In this document: positions 17,776 to 26,724 of the stretch, one piece after another
Layout: the number at the start of each line of letters is the position of its first letter
How positions within the stretch are numbered: position 1 is the stretch's first letter
DNA from: Caldilineae bacterium
GTDB taxonomy: Bacteria > Chloroflexota > Anaerolineae > Epilineales > Epilineaceae
Assembly: GCA_020634625.1 (NCBI GenBank)
Contig: JACKBJ010000001.1
Location: 287,389 to 351,388 of the forward strand
Direction of reading: 5' to 3'
Length of the DNA: 64,000 bases
Notes under the pieces: generated by a model
What the model was told of the DNA's origin: nothing
The model's database searches: none
What the model saw: only the letters and a program-made list of their open reading frames with translations
Position numbers and translations under genes: made by a program

Positions 17776-19413
17776 ATGGTCCCTCTCCGACGCGGCCCTC
17801 GCGTCGTCGCCCAGCCGGCAGCCGCTTGCGCGCCTGTACCCGAAAGCCTGGAGCCCGGCCCCTCGGCGCATGGGGGTCCGGACCGGGCCGCGCGGGTCGA
17901 TGCGGCGCCGCCGTGGGCCCACCCTCGCTGCGGTCGGCTCGGGGTATGGCTCGGGCTTCTCGTGCTGGCGGGCTGCGGCGGAGCCCGGGTCGATCGGCCG
18001 GAGTCCAGGGTCCCTTCGCTGACGCTGCAGCCCTGTCAGCTTCGTGCCCCGGGCTCGAGCCAAAGCCTCGCGGCCGACTGCGGCGCGCTCGTGGTCCGCA
18101 CGAGCGCCGATCCCGGCGAACCGAACACCTTGACCTTGAAGGTGGCCGTGCTGGCCGCGGTCAGCCGCAACGCCGCGCCGGATCCGCTCTACTACCTGGC
18201 GGGCGGGCCGGGGCAGGCGGCATCCGAGTCCTTCCCCGAGAGCGCGGCGGCGTTCCAACGGATTCGACGGCAGCGCGACATCGTGCTGATCGACCAACGC
18301 GGCACCGGCGGATCGGGCGCGCTGCGTTGCCCGGCGGAGGTCGACGACCCGGAGGGCTCGAATGTCGAGCGCGCTCAGGCGGTCGCGGAATGGGCTCGCG
18401 CCTGCATCGCCGGCCTGGACGCCGACCTCGACCACTACACCACGAGCGACGCGGTGCGCGACTTGGAGGCCAGCGCGGAGGCGCTGGGCTACCCGCAGGT
18501 CAACGTCTACGGGATCTCCTACGGCAGCCGGCTCGCCCAAGCCTGGGCGCGGACGCATCCCGAACGGATCCGCAGCCTGGTCCTCGATGGCGTCGTCCCG
18601 CTCGAGACCGCCCTCGGCGATGACATCGCTCGGGATGCGCAGACGGCGCTGGACCTGATCTTCGATCGCTGTGCCAGCGACCCGGACTGCAACGGGCGCT
18701 TCGGCCGCCTTGCCCCGCGCTTCGAACGGCTGATGCGGACCCTCGAACGGCATCCGGTCCGAGTCGTGCTCGACCACCCGGTGCGGGCCGAAGCCATCGC
18801 GCTCGAGATGGATCGCGACCGTGCGGCGACGGTCTTCCGATTCGCGAGCTACGCGCCCGAGACGGTCGCCCTGATCCCGCTGCTGATCGACGCCGCCGAG
18901 GGCAGGGCCGACTACCGGCCGTTGGCGGCGCAGTACCTGCTCTTGAGCGAAGCGCTGGACCAGAGCATCGCCAGCGGGCTGCACTACGCGATCGTCTGCA
19001 GCGAAGATGTGCCGTTCCTGTCAGCGGACCCGACGACGGTCGCGCCGGACGCCGGCTACCTGGCTGACCTCGTTGCCACGCGCTTGCGGCAGGTCTGCGA
19101 TGTCTGGCCGGCGGCGGACCTGCCCCCCGGGCTGCACGAACCCCTCCGTGGCGGGCCACCCAGCCTCCTGCTCTCGGGCGCGGTCGACCCGGTCACGCCG
19201 CCGCGAAACGCGAAGCGGGTGGCGACCCGGCTGACGGACGTCCTGCAGTTGGTCGCCCCGGGCCAGGGTCACGGCGTCGTCGGCCGCGGCTGCATCCCGA
19301 AGCTGGTGGCCGAGTTCCTGGACGCCGGAAGTGGTCGCGGGATCGACTCCCGCTGCGTGGACGCCATCGAGCCCAACGCCTTCTTCCTCGACCCCATCGG
19401 ACCGGCACCATGA
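17776..19413 (+). CDS. TAP-family alpha/beta hydrolase, probable lipoprotein
   Basis: The 545-residue protein resembles the tripeptidyl/prolyl aminopeptidase-like group (SlpD/TAP). The oxyanion loop is YYLAGGPGQ; the nucleophile is the Ser of GISYGS (about 243), the acid Asp is in SGAVDPVTPP, and His is in GQGHGV. A C-terminal TAP-like region carries it. A lipobox LAGC (Cys67) follows WLGLLVL, but the preceding n-region of ~53 residues is far too long. The ATG at 17776 nevertheless has a good ribosome site (cggag, 8 nt), and no ATG, GTG or TTG lies closer in frame. Its stop overlaps the start of the ABC ATPase (ATGA), so the three genes form an operon. Confidence 0.85.
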   Translation: MVPLRRGPRVVAQPAAACAPVPESLEPGPSAHGGPDRAARVDAAPPWAHPRCGRLGVWLGLLVLAGCGGARVDRPESRVPSLTLQPCQLRAPGSSQSLAADCGALVVRTSADPGEPNTLTLKVAVLAAVSRNAAPDPLYYLAGGPGQAASESFPESAAAFQRIRRQRDIVLIDQRGTGGSGALRCPAEVDDPEGSNVERAQAVAEWARACIAGLDADLDHYTTSDAVRDLEASAEALGYPQVNVYGISYGSRLAQAWARTHPERIRSLVLDGVVPLETALGDDIARDAQTALDLIFDRCASDPDCNGRFGRLAPRFERLMRTLERHPVRVVLDHPVRAEAIALEMDRDRAATVFRFASYAPETVALIPLLIDAAEGRADYRPLAAQYLLLSEALDQSIASGLHYAIVCSEDVPFLSADPTTVAPDAGYLADLVATRLRQVCDVWPAADLPPGLHEPLRGGPPSLLLSGAVDPVTPPRNAKRVATRLTDVLQLVAPGQGHGVVGRGCIPKLVAEFLDAGSGRGIDSRCVDAIEPNAFFLDPIGPAP

Positions 19414-20141
19414 TCGAAGCCATCGGGCTGCACAAGGCGTTTGGACCGGTCGTGGCGGTGGACAACCTGAGCTTCGAGGCCCGGGATGGTAGGGTGACAG
19501 GCCTCCTCGGGCCCAACGGCTCGGGCAAGACCACCACCCTGCGCCTCCTGTGCACCATCCTCGTGCCCGACCGGGGGCAGGCCTGCGTCGATGGCATCGA
19601 CGCAGCCGTCGATCCGCGCGCCGTTCGAGCGCGGATCGGCGCCCTGCCCGAGAGCCGGGGGCTGTATCCCCGGCTCACCGCCCGCGAGAACGTCCGCTAC
19701 TTCGGCCGCCTGCACGGCCTGCGCGGCGAGGCGCTCGAATCGACCATCGATCGGCTCGGCCGACGTTTGGAGATGCAGGCGATCCTGGATCGTCGAGTCG
19801 AGGGCTTCTCCAGCGGCGAACGCGTCAAGGTCGCGCTGGCGCGCGCCCTGGTGCACGCGCCACGCAACGTGATCCTGGACGAACCGACGACCGGGCTGGA
19901 CGTGTCCGGCACGCGCGGCGTTCGAACGCTCATCCGACGTCTGCGTGACGAGGGCCATTGCCTGCTCTTCTCGAGCCACATCATGCAGGAGGTGTCGGCG
20001 CTGTGCGATGACATCGTGGTGGTGTCCAAGGGCCGAGCAGCCGCTGCCGGCAGCCCGGCCGACCTGATGCAAGCGACCGGTCAATCGCAGCTGGAGGATG
20101 CCTTCGTGGCCATCATCGGCAGCGAGGAGGGACTGGGATGA
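19410..20141 (+). CDS. ABC transporter ATP-binding protein, NatA type
   Basis: The 243-residue nucleotide-binding subunit has Walker A GPNGSGKTT (about 34-42), signature FSSGERVKVALARAL, Walker B NVILDEPTTGLD and H-loop SSHIMQEV. Best resemblance is to NatA, the ATPase of the NatAB sodium exporter, and to related drug/ion exporters of the ABC-2 class. Translation is coupled at both ends: its ATG overlaps the upstream hydrolase stop, and its stop overlaps the permease start, each by the ATGA tetranucleotide. Confidence 0.94.
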   Translation: MIEAIGLHKAFGPVVAVDNLSFEARDGRVTGLLGPNGSGKTTTLRLLCTILVPDRGQACVDGIDAAVDPRAVRARIGALPESRGLYPRLTARENVRYFGRLHGLRGEALESTIDRLGRRLEMQAILDRRVEGFSSGERVKVALARALVHAPRNVILDEPTTGLDVSGTRGVRTLIRRLRDEGHCLLFSSHIMQEVSALCDDIVVVSKGRAAAAGSPADLMQATGQSQLEDAFVAIIGSEEGLG

Positions 20142-21319
20142 CCCTGGGCGGCGCCTGGATCGTGATGCGAAAGGAGGTGGTGGACAACCTCCGCGATCGG
20201 CGGACCCTGGCCGCGGCGCTGTTCTATCCGCTGCTCGGCCCGGTGCTGCTGGTCCTGCTCCTGACCGTGATCGGCCGCAGCTTCAGCGATCGGGCCGAGA
20301 GCGCGCTCGAGCTGCCGCTGATCGGCGCCGAGCATGCGCCGAACCTGGTCCGGTTTCTGACCCAGCAAGGCGCCGAGATCCTGCCGGCACCACCGGATCC
20401 GGAGGCGGCGGTGAAGGCCGGCGACGTGGACCTGGTGCTGGTCATTCCAGCATCCTTCACCGAGCAGTTCCGGGCCGGCGAACCCGCGAGCCTGCAGCTG
20501 ATCTCCGACGAGTCGCGCCAGTCGGCGACGATCTCGATCCGTCGCGCCCGCCAGCTGCTGGATGCCTACTCCGGTCAGGTCAGCGCGCTGCGCCTGCTGG
20601 CGCGCGGGATCAGCCCGGTCGTGGTCCAGCCCTTGTCGATCGAGGACCTCAGCGTCGCGACCCCGCAGAGCCAGGCGGCCGGCTTCATGAACATGACCGG
20701 CTACTTCCTGATCTACTCGATCTTCATCGGCGGCATGTACCTGGCCATCGACACGACCGCCGGCGAGCGCGAGCGCAAGAGCCTGGAGCCGCTCCTGCTC
20801 AGCCCGCTCCCGCGACGCGAGCTGGTGCTCGGCAAGCTCGGCGCCACGCTGGTCTTCACCCTGGTGGCCGTGGTCGAGACCCTCCTGGCCTTCGGAATCG
20901 TGCTCAACCGGATCCCATTGGAGGACTACCTGGGCATCCGCTTCGGGCTCAGCGGCGCCGCCATCCTGAGGGTCTTCCTGATCGTGCTGCCGATCCTGCC
21001 CTTGGCATCCGCGCTGCAGATCATCATCGCCAGCTTCACCCGCAGCTTCAAGGAAGCCCAGAACTACCTGTCGATGCTGCCCTTGGTGCCGGCCTTGCCC
21101 GGCCTGTTCCTGGCCTTCCTGCCGGTCAAGCCCAGCCTCTGGGCCATGCTGATCCCGACCTTCGGCCAGCAGCTCCTGATCAACCAGGTCATGCGCGACG
21201 AGCCGATCGCGTCGGCGCACCTGGTCGTGTCGGCCGGGACGACGCTCGTCGCCGCCGTCTTGTTGATCGGGCTGGCGGTCCGGCTCTACGAGCGCGAGAC
21301 CCTGGTCTTCGGGCGCTAG
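20138..21319 (+). CDS. ABC-2 type permease, NatB type
   Basis: The 393-residue membrane subunit has one N-terminal transmembrane segment (about 22-42), a large extracytoplasmic domain (about 45-180), then five or six C-terminal membrane segments. A cytoplasmic motif, ERERKSLEPLLLSPLPRRELVLGK (quoted in part: ERKSLEPLLLSPL), is typical of NatB/CcmB-like ABC-2 permeases. It pairs with the upstream ATPase to export an ion or small compound. The substrate is not readable; Na+ export is the NatB precedent. It is the last gene of the coupled trio. Confidence 0.92.
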   Translation: MTLGGAWIVMRKEVVDNLRDRRTLAAALFYPLLGPVLLVLLLTVIGRSFSDRAESALELPLIGAEHAPNLVRFLTQQGAEILPAPPDPEAAVKAGDVDLVLVIPASFTEQFRAGEPASLQLISDESRQSATISIRRARQLLDAYSGQVSALRLLARGISPVVVQPLSIEDLSVATPQSQAAGFMNMTGYFLIYSIFIGGMYLAIDTTAGERERKSLEPLLLSPLPRRELVLGKLGATLVFTLVAVVETLLAFGIVLNRIPLEDYLGIRFGLSGAAILRVFLIVLPILPLASALQIIIASFTRSFKEAQNYLSMLPLVPALPGLFLAFLPVKPSLWAMLIPTFGQQLLINQVMRDEPIASAHLVVSAGTTLVAAVLLIGLAVRLYERETLVFGR

Positions 21320-21364
21320 CGTCGCGCTCGGCGCCGCTCCCGCAGGCCGCGCCAGCGTTCGGCG

Positions 21365-22273
21365 CTAGCGCAAGCCTTCGAAGCCGAGCCCCTCGAAGAA
21401 CCCCTTCCGACGCAGGCCGGCCCCGGGCGTCGGCCAGGCCTGCGCGAAGCGCTCGTGCCGCTGCAACCAGCGTCGTGCGGGATCCGGGAGGCGCCGCAGC
21501 GCGCCCCCGCCGCCCTGGCTGACGTGACAGGCGCTGGCCGCCTCCTTCACCGCCAGGACATGCCGCACGTCCAGGCGCACCTGCAGGTCGGCCTCGTCGA
21601 TGCCCAGGCGGGTCAGGTCGATGTCGCGATTGGTCCCGAAGCGGCTCGGGTCACGCCCCATGAGCCGCATCATGCGTGTCATTCGCTTGACCGTCGCGCG
21701 CGGGATGGCGGTGTAGAAGCCGCGCTCCGGTACATGGGTCGGGGCCCGCTCAGCGGGCGCCGAAAGCAAGCGGAGGGCGCGGAGCGTCGCTTCGTTGCAG
21801 CGGATGTGATCGGGATGGAAGTAGCCGCCGGTGGGATCGTGGGTCAGGACGACCTGGGGCCGAAGTGCGAGAATCCGCTCGGCGATCCGCTCGGCCACGT
21901 CATCCAGGGCCGCCCGCTGCAGGCAGTCGGGATGCGCGTTGGCCGGGCTGCCGGCCATGCCGCTGTCCCGATACCCCGCCAGGTGCAGGCTGATGCCCAG
22001 GATCTCGCAGGCTGCCTCCAGCTCGCGCTGCCGAAGCCGGGCCAGCCGGACGCCCGGGTCGGCGCCCGGTATGCCTTCCAGCAGGATCGGATCGACCGCG
22101 CCGGCCGCACCGTCGGTCATGGTCAACAGGTGCACGTCGACGCCGCGACGGGAATAGTGCGCCAGGGTGCCGCCCGGACCGAAGGACTCGTCGTCCGGGT
22201 GCGCCAGGATCGCCAGCAGGCAAGGGCCTTCGCCCGTCCGTCCACCATCGCGCCGTGAAGCAGGACTATTCAT
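21365..22273 (-). CDS. PIG-L family N-acetylglucosaminyl deacetylase (MshB/Mca/BshB-like)
   Basis: The 302-residue zinc-dependent deacetylase has the first metal motif AHPDDESFGPGGTL near residue 20 and the second in GGYFHPDHI. Relatives MshB and Mca act on mycothiol precursors or conjugates, and BshB on bacillithiol precursors. Length and motif context look closest to that group, so a role in low-molecular-weight thiol or glycoconjugate metabolism is plausible. The start at 22273 (MNSPASRRDGG) has GGAG upstream and overlaps the end of the L,D-transpeptidase gene by 8 nt. Translational coupling of the two genes is likely. Confidence 0.88.
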   Translation of the reverse strand: MNSPASRRDGGRTGEGPCLLAILAHPDDESFGPGGTLAHYSRRGVDVHLLTMTDGAAGAVDPILLEGIPGADPGVRLARLRQRELEAACEILGISLHLAGYRDSGMAGSPANAHPDCLQRAALDDVAERIAERILALRPQVVLTHDPTGGYFHPDHIRCNEATLRALRLLSAPAERAPTHVPERGFYTAIPRATVKRMTRMMRLMGRDPSRFGTNRDIDLTRLGIDEADLQVRLDVRHVLAVKEAASACHVSQGGGGALRRLPDPARRWLQRHERFAQAWPTPGAGLRRKGFFEGLGFEGLR

Positions 22274-23807
22274 GGATCTCCACCACCACTCCGGGTTCGG
22301 CCCAGGCGAAGAGCTCGGCCGCTTCGGGGTCGTCCAAGAGCACGCAACCGTAGGTCGCCCGCGACCCGACCATCCCGGCCCAGATCGGACCGAGCTCGTC
22401 ATGCACCGGCAGCCCGTGAAAGCCGTTGGTGACCGAAGCCCCCGGCGCCGGCTGGTAGATGCCGATGAAATAGGGCATGGTCAGCGACCAGGCGCTCGCA
22501 TAGGCTTCCGGCTCCAGGCTCAGGACCTGGTAGGTCCCCGGCGCGGTCGGGCTCTCGTCGATGCCGGTGCTGGTGGGCCAGTCCCAGCGCAGCACGCCGG
22601 CTTCGTAGACCCGGACGCGCTGGGCGGCGAGGTCGACCTCGATCCGCTTGCCGGGGACGATCGGCTGGGTCAGGAAGCTGTCGGCCGCCGGGATCTCGAG
22701 CGTCTGGCCGGCGCGCAGGGTATCGCCGAGGCCGGGATTGGCGGCCTGGATCCAAGGATACGGGATCCCGTAGCGCCGTCCGATCGAGGCCAGGGTCTCA
22801 CCGCCCTCGACGCGATGCTGTCGCGGGCGATGGTAGACCCGCAGCGTCACCTCGCTCGCGCCTTGGTTCAGCGCCGATGCGACCGCATCGCCGAGATCCT
22901 CGACCCGCGCGAAGCGATCGCCCGGCAGCGCATCGAGGTCGCCCCAGGGGCCGTCCGCGCGCTGCTCGACCCGTCCGGGACTGGCGATCCATCGGGGCTG
23001 CCCGCTGGCGGCCGGTTCGAGTCGCACCGCCACCCACTCGGACCAGCGCTCCGGCGGGATGGAGCGCAGCTCGACCGCATCGTCGACCGGATCCCAGAGC
23101 CGCAGGCCCAGGCTCGACGCGAGAACGGCGTTGGCGGCGGCGGCGGCGGCCGTCGCATCCCCGATCTGCGGCGGGATCGCGCGGAGTGGAACCTCCAGTC
23201 GGCCCGACTCGGCCAGCCAGGCCAACTCGGCGTCGATGCGCTGCAGCGTCGCCGCCACGTCGATCTCGGTGCCCGGGACCGCGGCAACCGCCTCGGCTCG
23301 GCCGGCCGAGATCCGAACGCCGGCGTCGATCGGGGCGACCCGGTGCGATGTGGCCAGCTCGGTCAGAGCCCGGTCGGCCCGCTCGCGGTCGAGCACCAGG
23401 ACGGGCGCCACGTCCCGCCTCGAGAAGGGCAGCAGCGTGGACAGCCGCAGGTCTCGCCCGCGGCCGCCATGCCAGGCCGCGAGGGCGGTTGCTGGGGCGT
23501 CCAGGACCAGCCCAAGCTCCGAGGGCGCCAGCTGGATGCTGGCGCCGGGGAGGACGAGCTCGATGCGACGGCCCTCCCACAGGGCCGCCAGATCCGCCGC
23601 CGCGGCCGCCGCCGGGCGCATCCCCAGGCGCTGGCCGAGCACCCGTGTGCCGGGCAGCAGGCGATCGCCGCGGAACACCAGCATCAGCGTCACGATCCAC
23701 AGGGCGGCGCCAGCCAGGAGCAGGCCGACCGCCGGGCGGAGGCAGCCGGCGCGCGCATCCCGACGGACCGCGCCGGCCTGGCGGCGCGCGAGGCTTCGTT
23801 CGTGCAT
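22266..23807 (-). CDS. Membrane-anchored L,D-transpeptidase with LysM domain
   Basis: The 513-residue cell-wall enzyme has one transmembrane segment at about 22-45. An Ala-rich extracytoplasmic region follows, with features of the peptidoglycan-binding domain found beside YkuD and VanW domains. Next come LysM (about 330-373, HRVEGGETLASIGRRYGIPY) and the YkuD catalytic domain (about 384-513). The active-site motif is HGLP...GSRATYGCV with Cys488. It forms 3-3 peptide cross-links or anchors proteins to peptidoglycan, implying a diaminopimelate-type wall. The start at 23807 gives a normal n-region; the frame is open a further 51 codons without homology. Confidence 0.92.
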   Translation of the reverse strand: MHERSLARRQAGAVRRDARAGCLRPAVGLLLAGAALWIVTLMLVFRGDRLLPGTRVLGQRLGMRPAAAAAADLAALWEGRRIELVLPGASIQLAPSELGLVLDAPATALAAWHGGRGRDLRLSTLLPFSRRDVAPVLVLDRERADRALTELATSHRVAPIDAGVRISAGRAEAVAAVPGTEIDVAATLQRIDAELAWLAESGRLEVPLRAIPPQIGDATAAAAAANAVLASSLGLRLWDPVDDAVELRSIPPERWSEWVAVRLEPAASGQPRWIASPGRVEQRADGPWGDLDALPGDRFARVEDLGDAVASALNQGASEVTLRVYHRPRQHRVEGGETLASIGRRYGIPYPWIQAANPGLGDTLRAGQTLEIPAADSFLTQPIVPGKRIEVDLAAQRVRVYEAGVLRWDWPTSTGIDESPTAPGTYQVLSLEPEAYASAWSLTMPYFIGIYQPAPGASVTNGFHGLPVHDELGPIWAGMVGSRATYGCVLLDDPEAAELFAWAEPGVVVEIHE

Positions 23808-23856
23808 GGACGGAGAGTATAGGCCGTCCTTCAAGCGTCGGCCGGATGCCGCGGGC

Positions 23857-24210
23857 TCAGCCCGTCTCATCGCCATCGAGCGCCAGGTCAGCCAGACGGC
23901 CGCGGACGCGGCGGACGGCCGAAACCGATCCGGCCGCCAACATCGAGCCGAGAAGGCCATAGATCCAGAGCGGCAGCCGACGGCCGAACAGCGCGACGTA
24001 GGCCGAAGGCAGGATGAAGAAGCCCAGGGTCGCGCCGAGCGGAAGGAGGATCGGCTCGCGCCGCACGCGGCGCCGGACCAGCCAGGCCATCGAGGCCAGG
24101 TAGGGCGGGATCGAGGCGAAGTAGAGCAGGACGAAGATGCCGGGATCGACGCCGTGAGAGCGGCTCTTGGCGATCAAGTCCGCCAGCAGGGCTTCCAGCC
24201 GAGTGCTCAT
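23857..24210 (-). CDS. Small three-helix membrane protein, function unknown
   Basis: The 117-residue protein has hydrophobic segments at about 25-44, 55-75 and 80-98, each bounded by Arg clusters (RRRVRR, RRVRGR). I recognise no family. Its ATG overlaps the stop of the upstream 290-residue unknown gene (ATGA), so the two are translationally coupled and may act together. The L,D-transpeptidase follows 49 nt downstream. Confidence 0.7.
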   Translation of the reverse strand: MSTRLEALLADLIAKSRSHGVDPGIFVLLYFASIPPYLASMAWLVRRRVRREPILLPLGATLGFFILPSAYVALFGRRLPLWIYGLLGSMLAAGSVSAVRRVRGRLADLALDGDETG

Positions 24211-25079
24211 CCGCGTCGCCCGGCCAGCCCCCGCGAAGGATTGGTGTCCGACGGCTCGGACGGCCGGCCCGACCAGGCGGCCAGGATCTCGGCTGCCTGC
24301 GCACCGTCGAGGGGCTCGAGGCTGGGCTCGGCACCGACGATCCAGGCCTCCACCTCGGCCGAGGGCCGCCAGCCGTCAGGCGACCAATAGCAGGCGACCT
24401 GAGCCGCCTCGGTGGTCAACAGGCAGTACAGCCCGGCCGGCGAGGCGAGGTCGAAGCCGATGTCCGGCAGCAGCTCGGCGAAGTAATAGACCTCGAGATC
24501 CTCGGCGTTGCCGAAGTCCTCGGCCACGCGCTCGGCGCGTGGCCGTAGCGCCTGGATCGACGCGAGCAGGGCCGGCAGCCCCGACAGCTCGCGTGCCTCT
24601 TCCGCCGTGCGCAATCGCAAGCGGGCCTTGGGCTCCGGGCCCTGCGGATCCCTGAGCGCCAGCAACAGGTCGACACCGGCGTAGCTGGGGTATTCGGCAA
24701 AGTCGGCGAGCGCGATCAGCGTCAGATCCGGGTCGCGTTCAAGCCGATCCACCAGGCCGGACACCCCGGCTTCGAAACGCTCGTCGCGCAGGATCAGCGT
24801 CAGGTCGATCGCGTCGAGCACCAGCGCCGGCAGCAGCCGCGGATCCTGGGGCAGCCGCACCGCGGCCTCGAGCCTGGCGGCCATGGTGCGGCGCAGCTCG
24901 CCGATCGACGCCAGCCTGGGCTGCGCCAGCGCGGCGTCGGCCATCGAGGAGCCCAGCCCCTCGACGACCAGGTGGACGAGCGCCGGAGCCTGGCGCTTGG
25001 CCGATGCCGACAGCCGCTGAGCGGCGCGGCGAAGCTCTGCGACGGGCAGCTTTCGGGCGCTGGGATTTCCTTGGCTCAT
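24207..25079 (-). CDS. Soluble Leu/Ala-rich protein of unknown function
   Basis: The 290-residue protein has no signal peptide or membrane segment. The N-terminal half is helical and basic (KLPVAELRRAAQRLSASAKR). The C-terminal half contains acidic stretches and a moderately conserved-looking WSPDGWRPSAEVEAW. I do not recognise the family. The start at 25079 (MSQGNPSARK) was chosen because upstream codons are random-looking. It is the first gene of a four-gene minus-strand group running to the PIG-L gene and is coupled to the next gene by a 4-bp overlap. Confidence 0.65.
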   Translation of the reverse strand: MSQGNPSARKLPVAELRRAAQRLSASAKRQAPALVHLVVEGLGSSMADAALAQPRLASIGELRRTMAARLEAAVRLPQDPRLLPALVLDAIDLTLILRDERFEAGVSGLVDRLERDPDLTLIALADFAEYPSYAGVDLLLALRDPQGPEPKARLRLRTAEEARELSGLPALLASIQALRPRAERVAEDFGNAEDLEVYYFAELLPDIGFDLASPAGLYCLLTTEAAQVACYWSPDGWRPSAEVEAWIVGAEPSLEPLDGAQAAEILAAWSGRPSEPSDTNPSRGLAGRRG

Positions 25080-25267
25080 GGACGGGCAGCATAGCCTGGA
25101 CGATCTGGACCGCCAAGCTGGCCGCAGCGGTCGCGTCCCGGGGTCGTCGGCGCTCGGACCTGACCTCGTGATTGGGCTAGACTCTGATTCGGAGCGCTGG
25201 GCGCCCGGGTCGGTCGGCGGGACCCAACCGCTCCGCCAGCCCGAGACCCCGCCAGGAGTCGACCTGC

Positions 25268-26530
25268 ATGCCACCGGATCCGAACGACTGCGACAGCCCG
25301 CTGCACGACCAGCGCCTGATCCCCCTCGAGACGGCGCGGGAACGCATGTTGGCCGCCTGCCCGACCCCCACGACCGTGGAGCGGCTCCCGCTCGATCGTT
25401 GTCTGGGTCGCGTGCTGGCGACCGCCCTCGTGGCGACCTTGGACCTGCCGCCCTTCGCCAACTCGGCGATGGACGGCTATGCCGTTCGCAGCGAGGATTG
25501 CGCGGGCGACGCAGCGGTGGCGCTGCGCCTGATCGGCCGCTCGGCGGCGGGAGCGCCCTTCGCCGGTCGACTCGAGCCCGGCACCTGCCTCCGTATCCTG
25601 ACCGGCGCCGCGCTGCCCGACGGGGCCGACGCGGTGGTGATCCAGGAAGCCGCCAGCCTTCGGCCCGACGGGCGGGTAAGCCTGCCCGGCGGCATCCGCG
25701 CGGGCGCCAACGTCCGTTGGCCGGGCGAGGATTTGCGCCGGGGCGACCCGGCGGTCGAGCCTGGTCGGCGCCTCATGCCAGCCCAGATCGCCGCCGCGGC
25801 CGCCCTGGGGCGCGAGAGCCTCGAGGTCTGGCGGCGGCCGCGCGTGGCCTTCTTCTCGACCGGCGACGAGCTCAGCCCGCTCGGCAGCCGGCTGGAGCCG
25901 GGCCAGATCTTCGATTCCAATCGACCGATGGTGCGTGCGCTGCTGGAGCGCATCGGAGTCGAGCCGATCGACCTGGGCGTGGTCGAGGACAGCCGCGCGG
26001 CGATCCGGGCGGCGCTGTCGCTTGCGGCCGGGTCCGGTGACGCGGTGCTGACCACGGGCGGGGTATCGGTCGGCGACGCCGACTACGTCCGGGAAGAGGT
26101 GGCCGGCCTCGGCGAGCTGAACCTCTGGCGCATCGCGATGAAGCCCGGCAAGCCCTTGGCCTTCGGCCGGATCGAAACGGCCCGGTTCTTCGGCCTGCCC
26201 GGCAATCCGGTCTCGGCCCTGGTCACCTTCTATCAGCTCGTGGCGCCGGCCCTGCGCCGGATGGGCGGCGCGGAGGCCGTGGCGCCCTTGCAGCTATCCG
26301 CCCGCCTGACCGAGCCGATCGCCAAGAAGCCGGGCCGCGTCGAGTTCCAGCGCGGACGGCTGCGTCCAACCCCGGATGGCGAGCTGGAAGTCGCCGCGGC
26401 CGGCGGTCAGGGCTCGCACGTCATGTCGTCGCTGAGCGCAGCCGACTGCTTCATCGTGCTTCCGGCCGAATCGGGCGACCACCCGGCCGGGACGCGGGTG
26501 ACGGTCCAGCCCTTCTCCGGGCTGGTGTGA
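25268..26530 (+). CDS. moeA: Molybdopterin molybdenumtransferase MoeA
   Basis: The 420-residue enzyme inserts molybdate into adenylylated molybdopterin. Typical MoeA features are present: SAMDGYAVRSEDC (about 65-77), LTGAALPDGADAVV, FFSTGDEL, the MPT-binding segment FDSNRPM and the MoCF motif TTGGVSVGDADYV, then MKPGKPLAFG and GLPGNPVSALV. A short C-terminal beta domain is present. Presence of MoeA implies molybdoenzymes elsewhere in the genome. It has a stand-alone position, divergent from the unknown gene at 24207. Confidence 0.96.
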   Translation: MPPDPNDCDSPLHDQRLIPLETARERMLAACPTPTTVERLPLDRCLGRVLATALVATLDLPPFANSAMDGYAVRSEDCAGDAAVALRLIGRSAAGAPFAGRLEPGTCLRILTGAALPDGADAVVIQEAASLRPDGRVSLPGGIRAGANVRWPGEDLRRGDPAVEPGRRLMPAQIAAAAALGRESLEVWRRPRVAFFSTGDELSPLGSRLEPGQIFDSNRPMVRALLERIGVEPIDLGVVEDSRAAIRAALSLAAGSGDAVLTTGGVSVGDADYVREEVAGLGELNLWRIAMKPGKPLAFGRIETARFFGLPGNPVSALVTFYQLVAPALRRMGGAEAVAPLQLSARLTEPIAKKPGRVEFQRGRLRPTPDGELEVAAAGGQGSHVMSSLSAADCFIVLPAESGDHPAGTRVTVQPFSGLV

Positions 26531-26724
26531 CGCTGCCCGTCGTCGGCGACCGAGGTCTTGCCCGCTCCCGTCTCCGACGGACTCCGACGCCGACGGCATC
26601 GCATTCGCCGTCCCCGGGCCGGTCAATTCGACGTAAGACCGAACCTTTCGCCCCCATCTTGCGTTATGTATGTCCAAGGGTCCGCAAGGCACCCATTGTT
26701 CGTAACCTTCCAAGGAGCACGCCC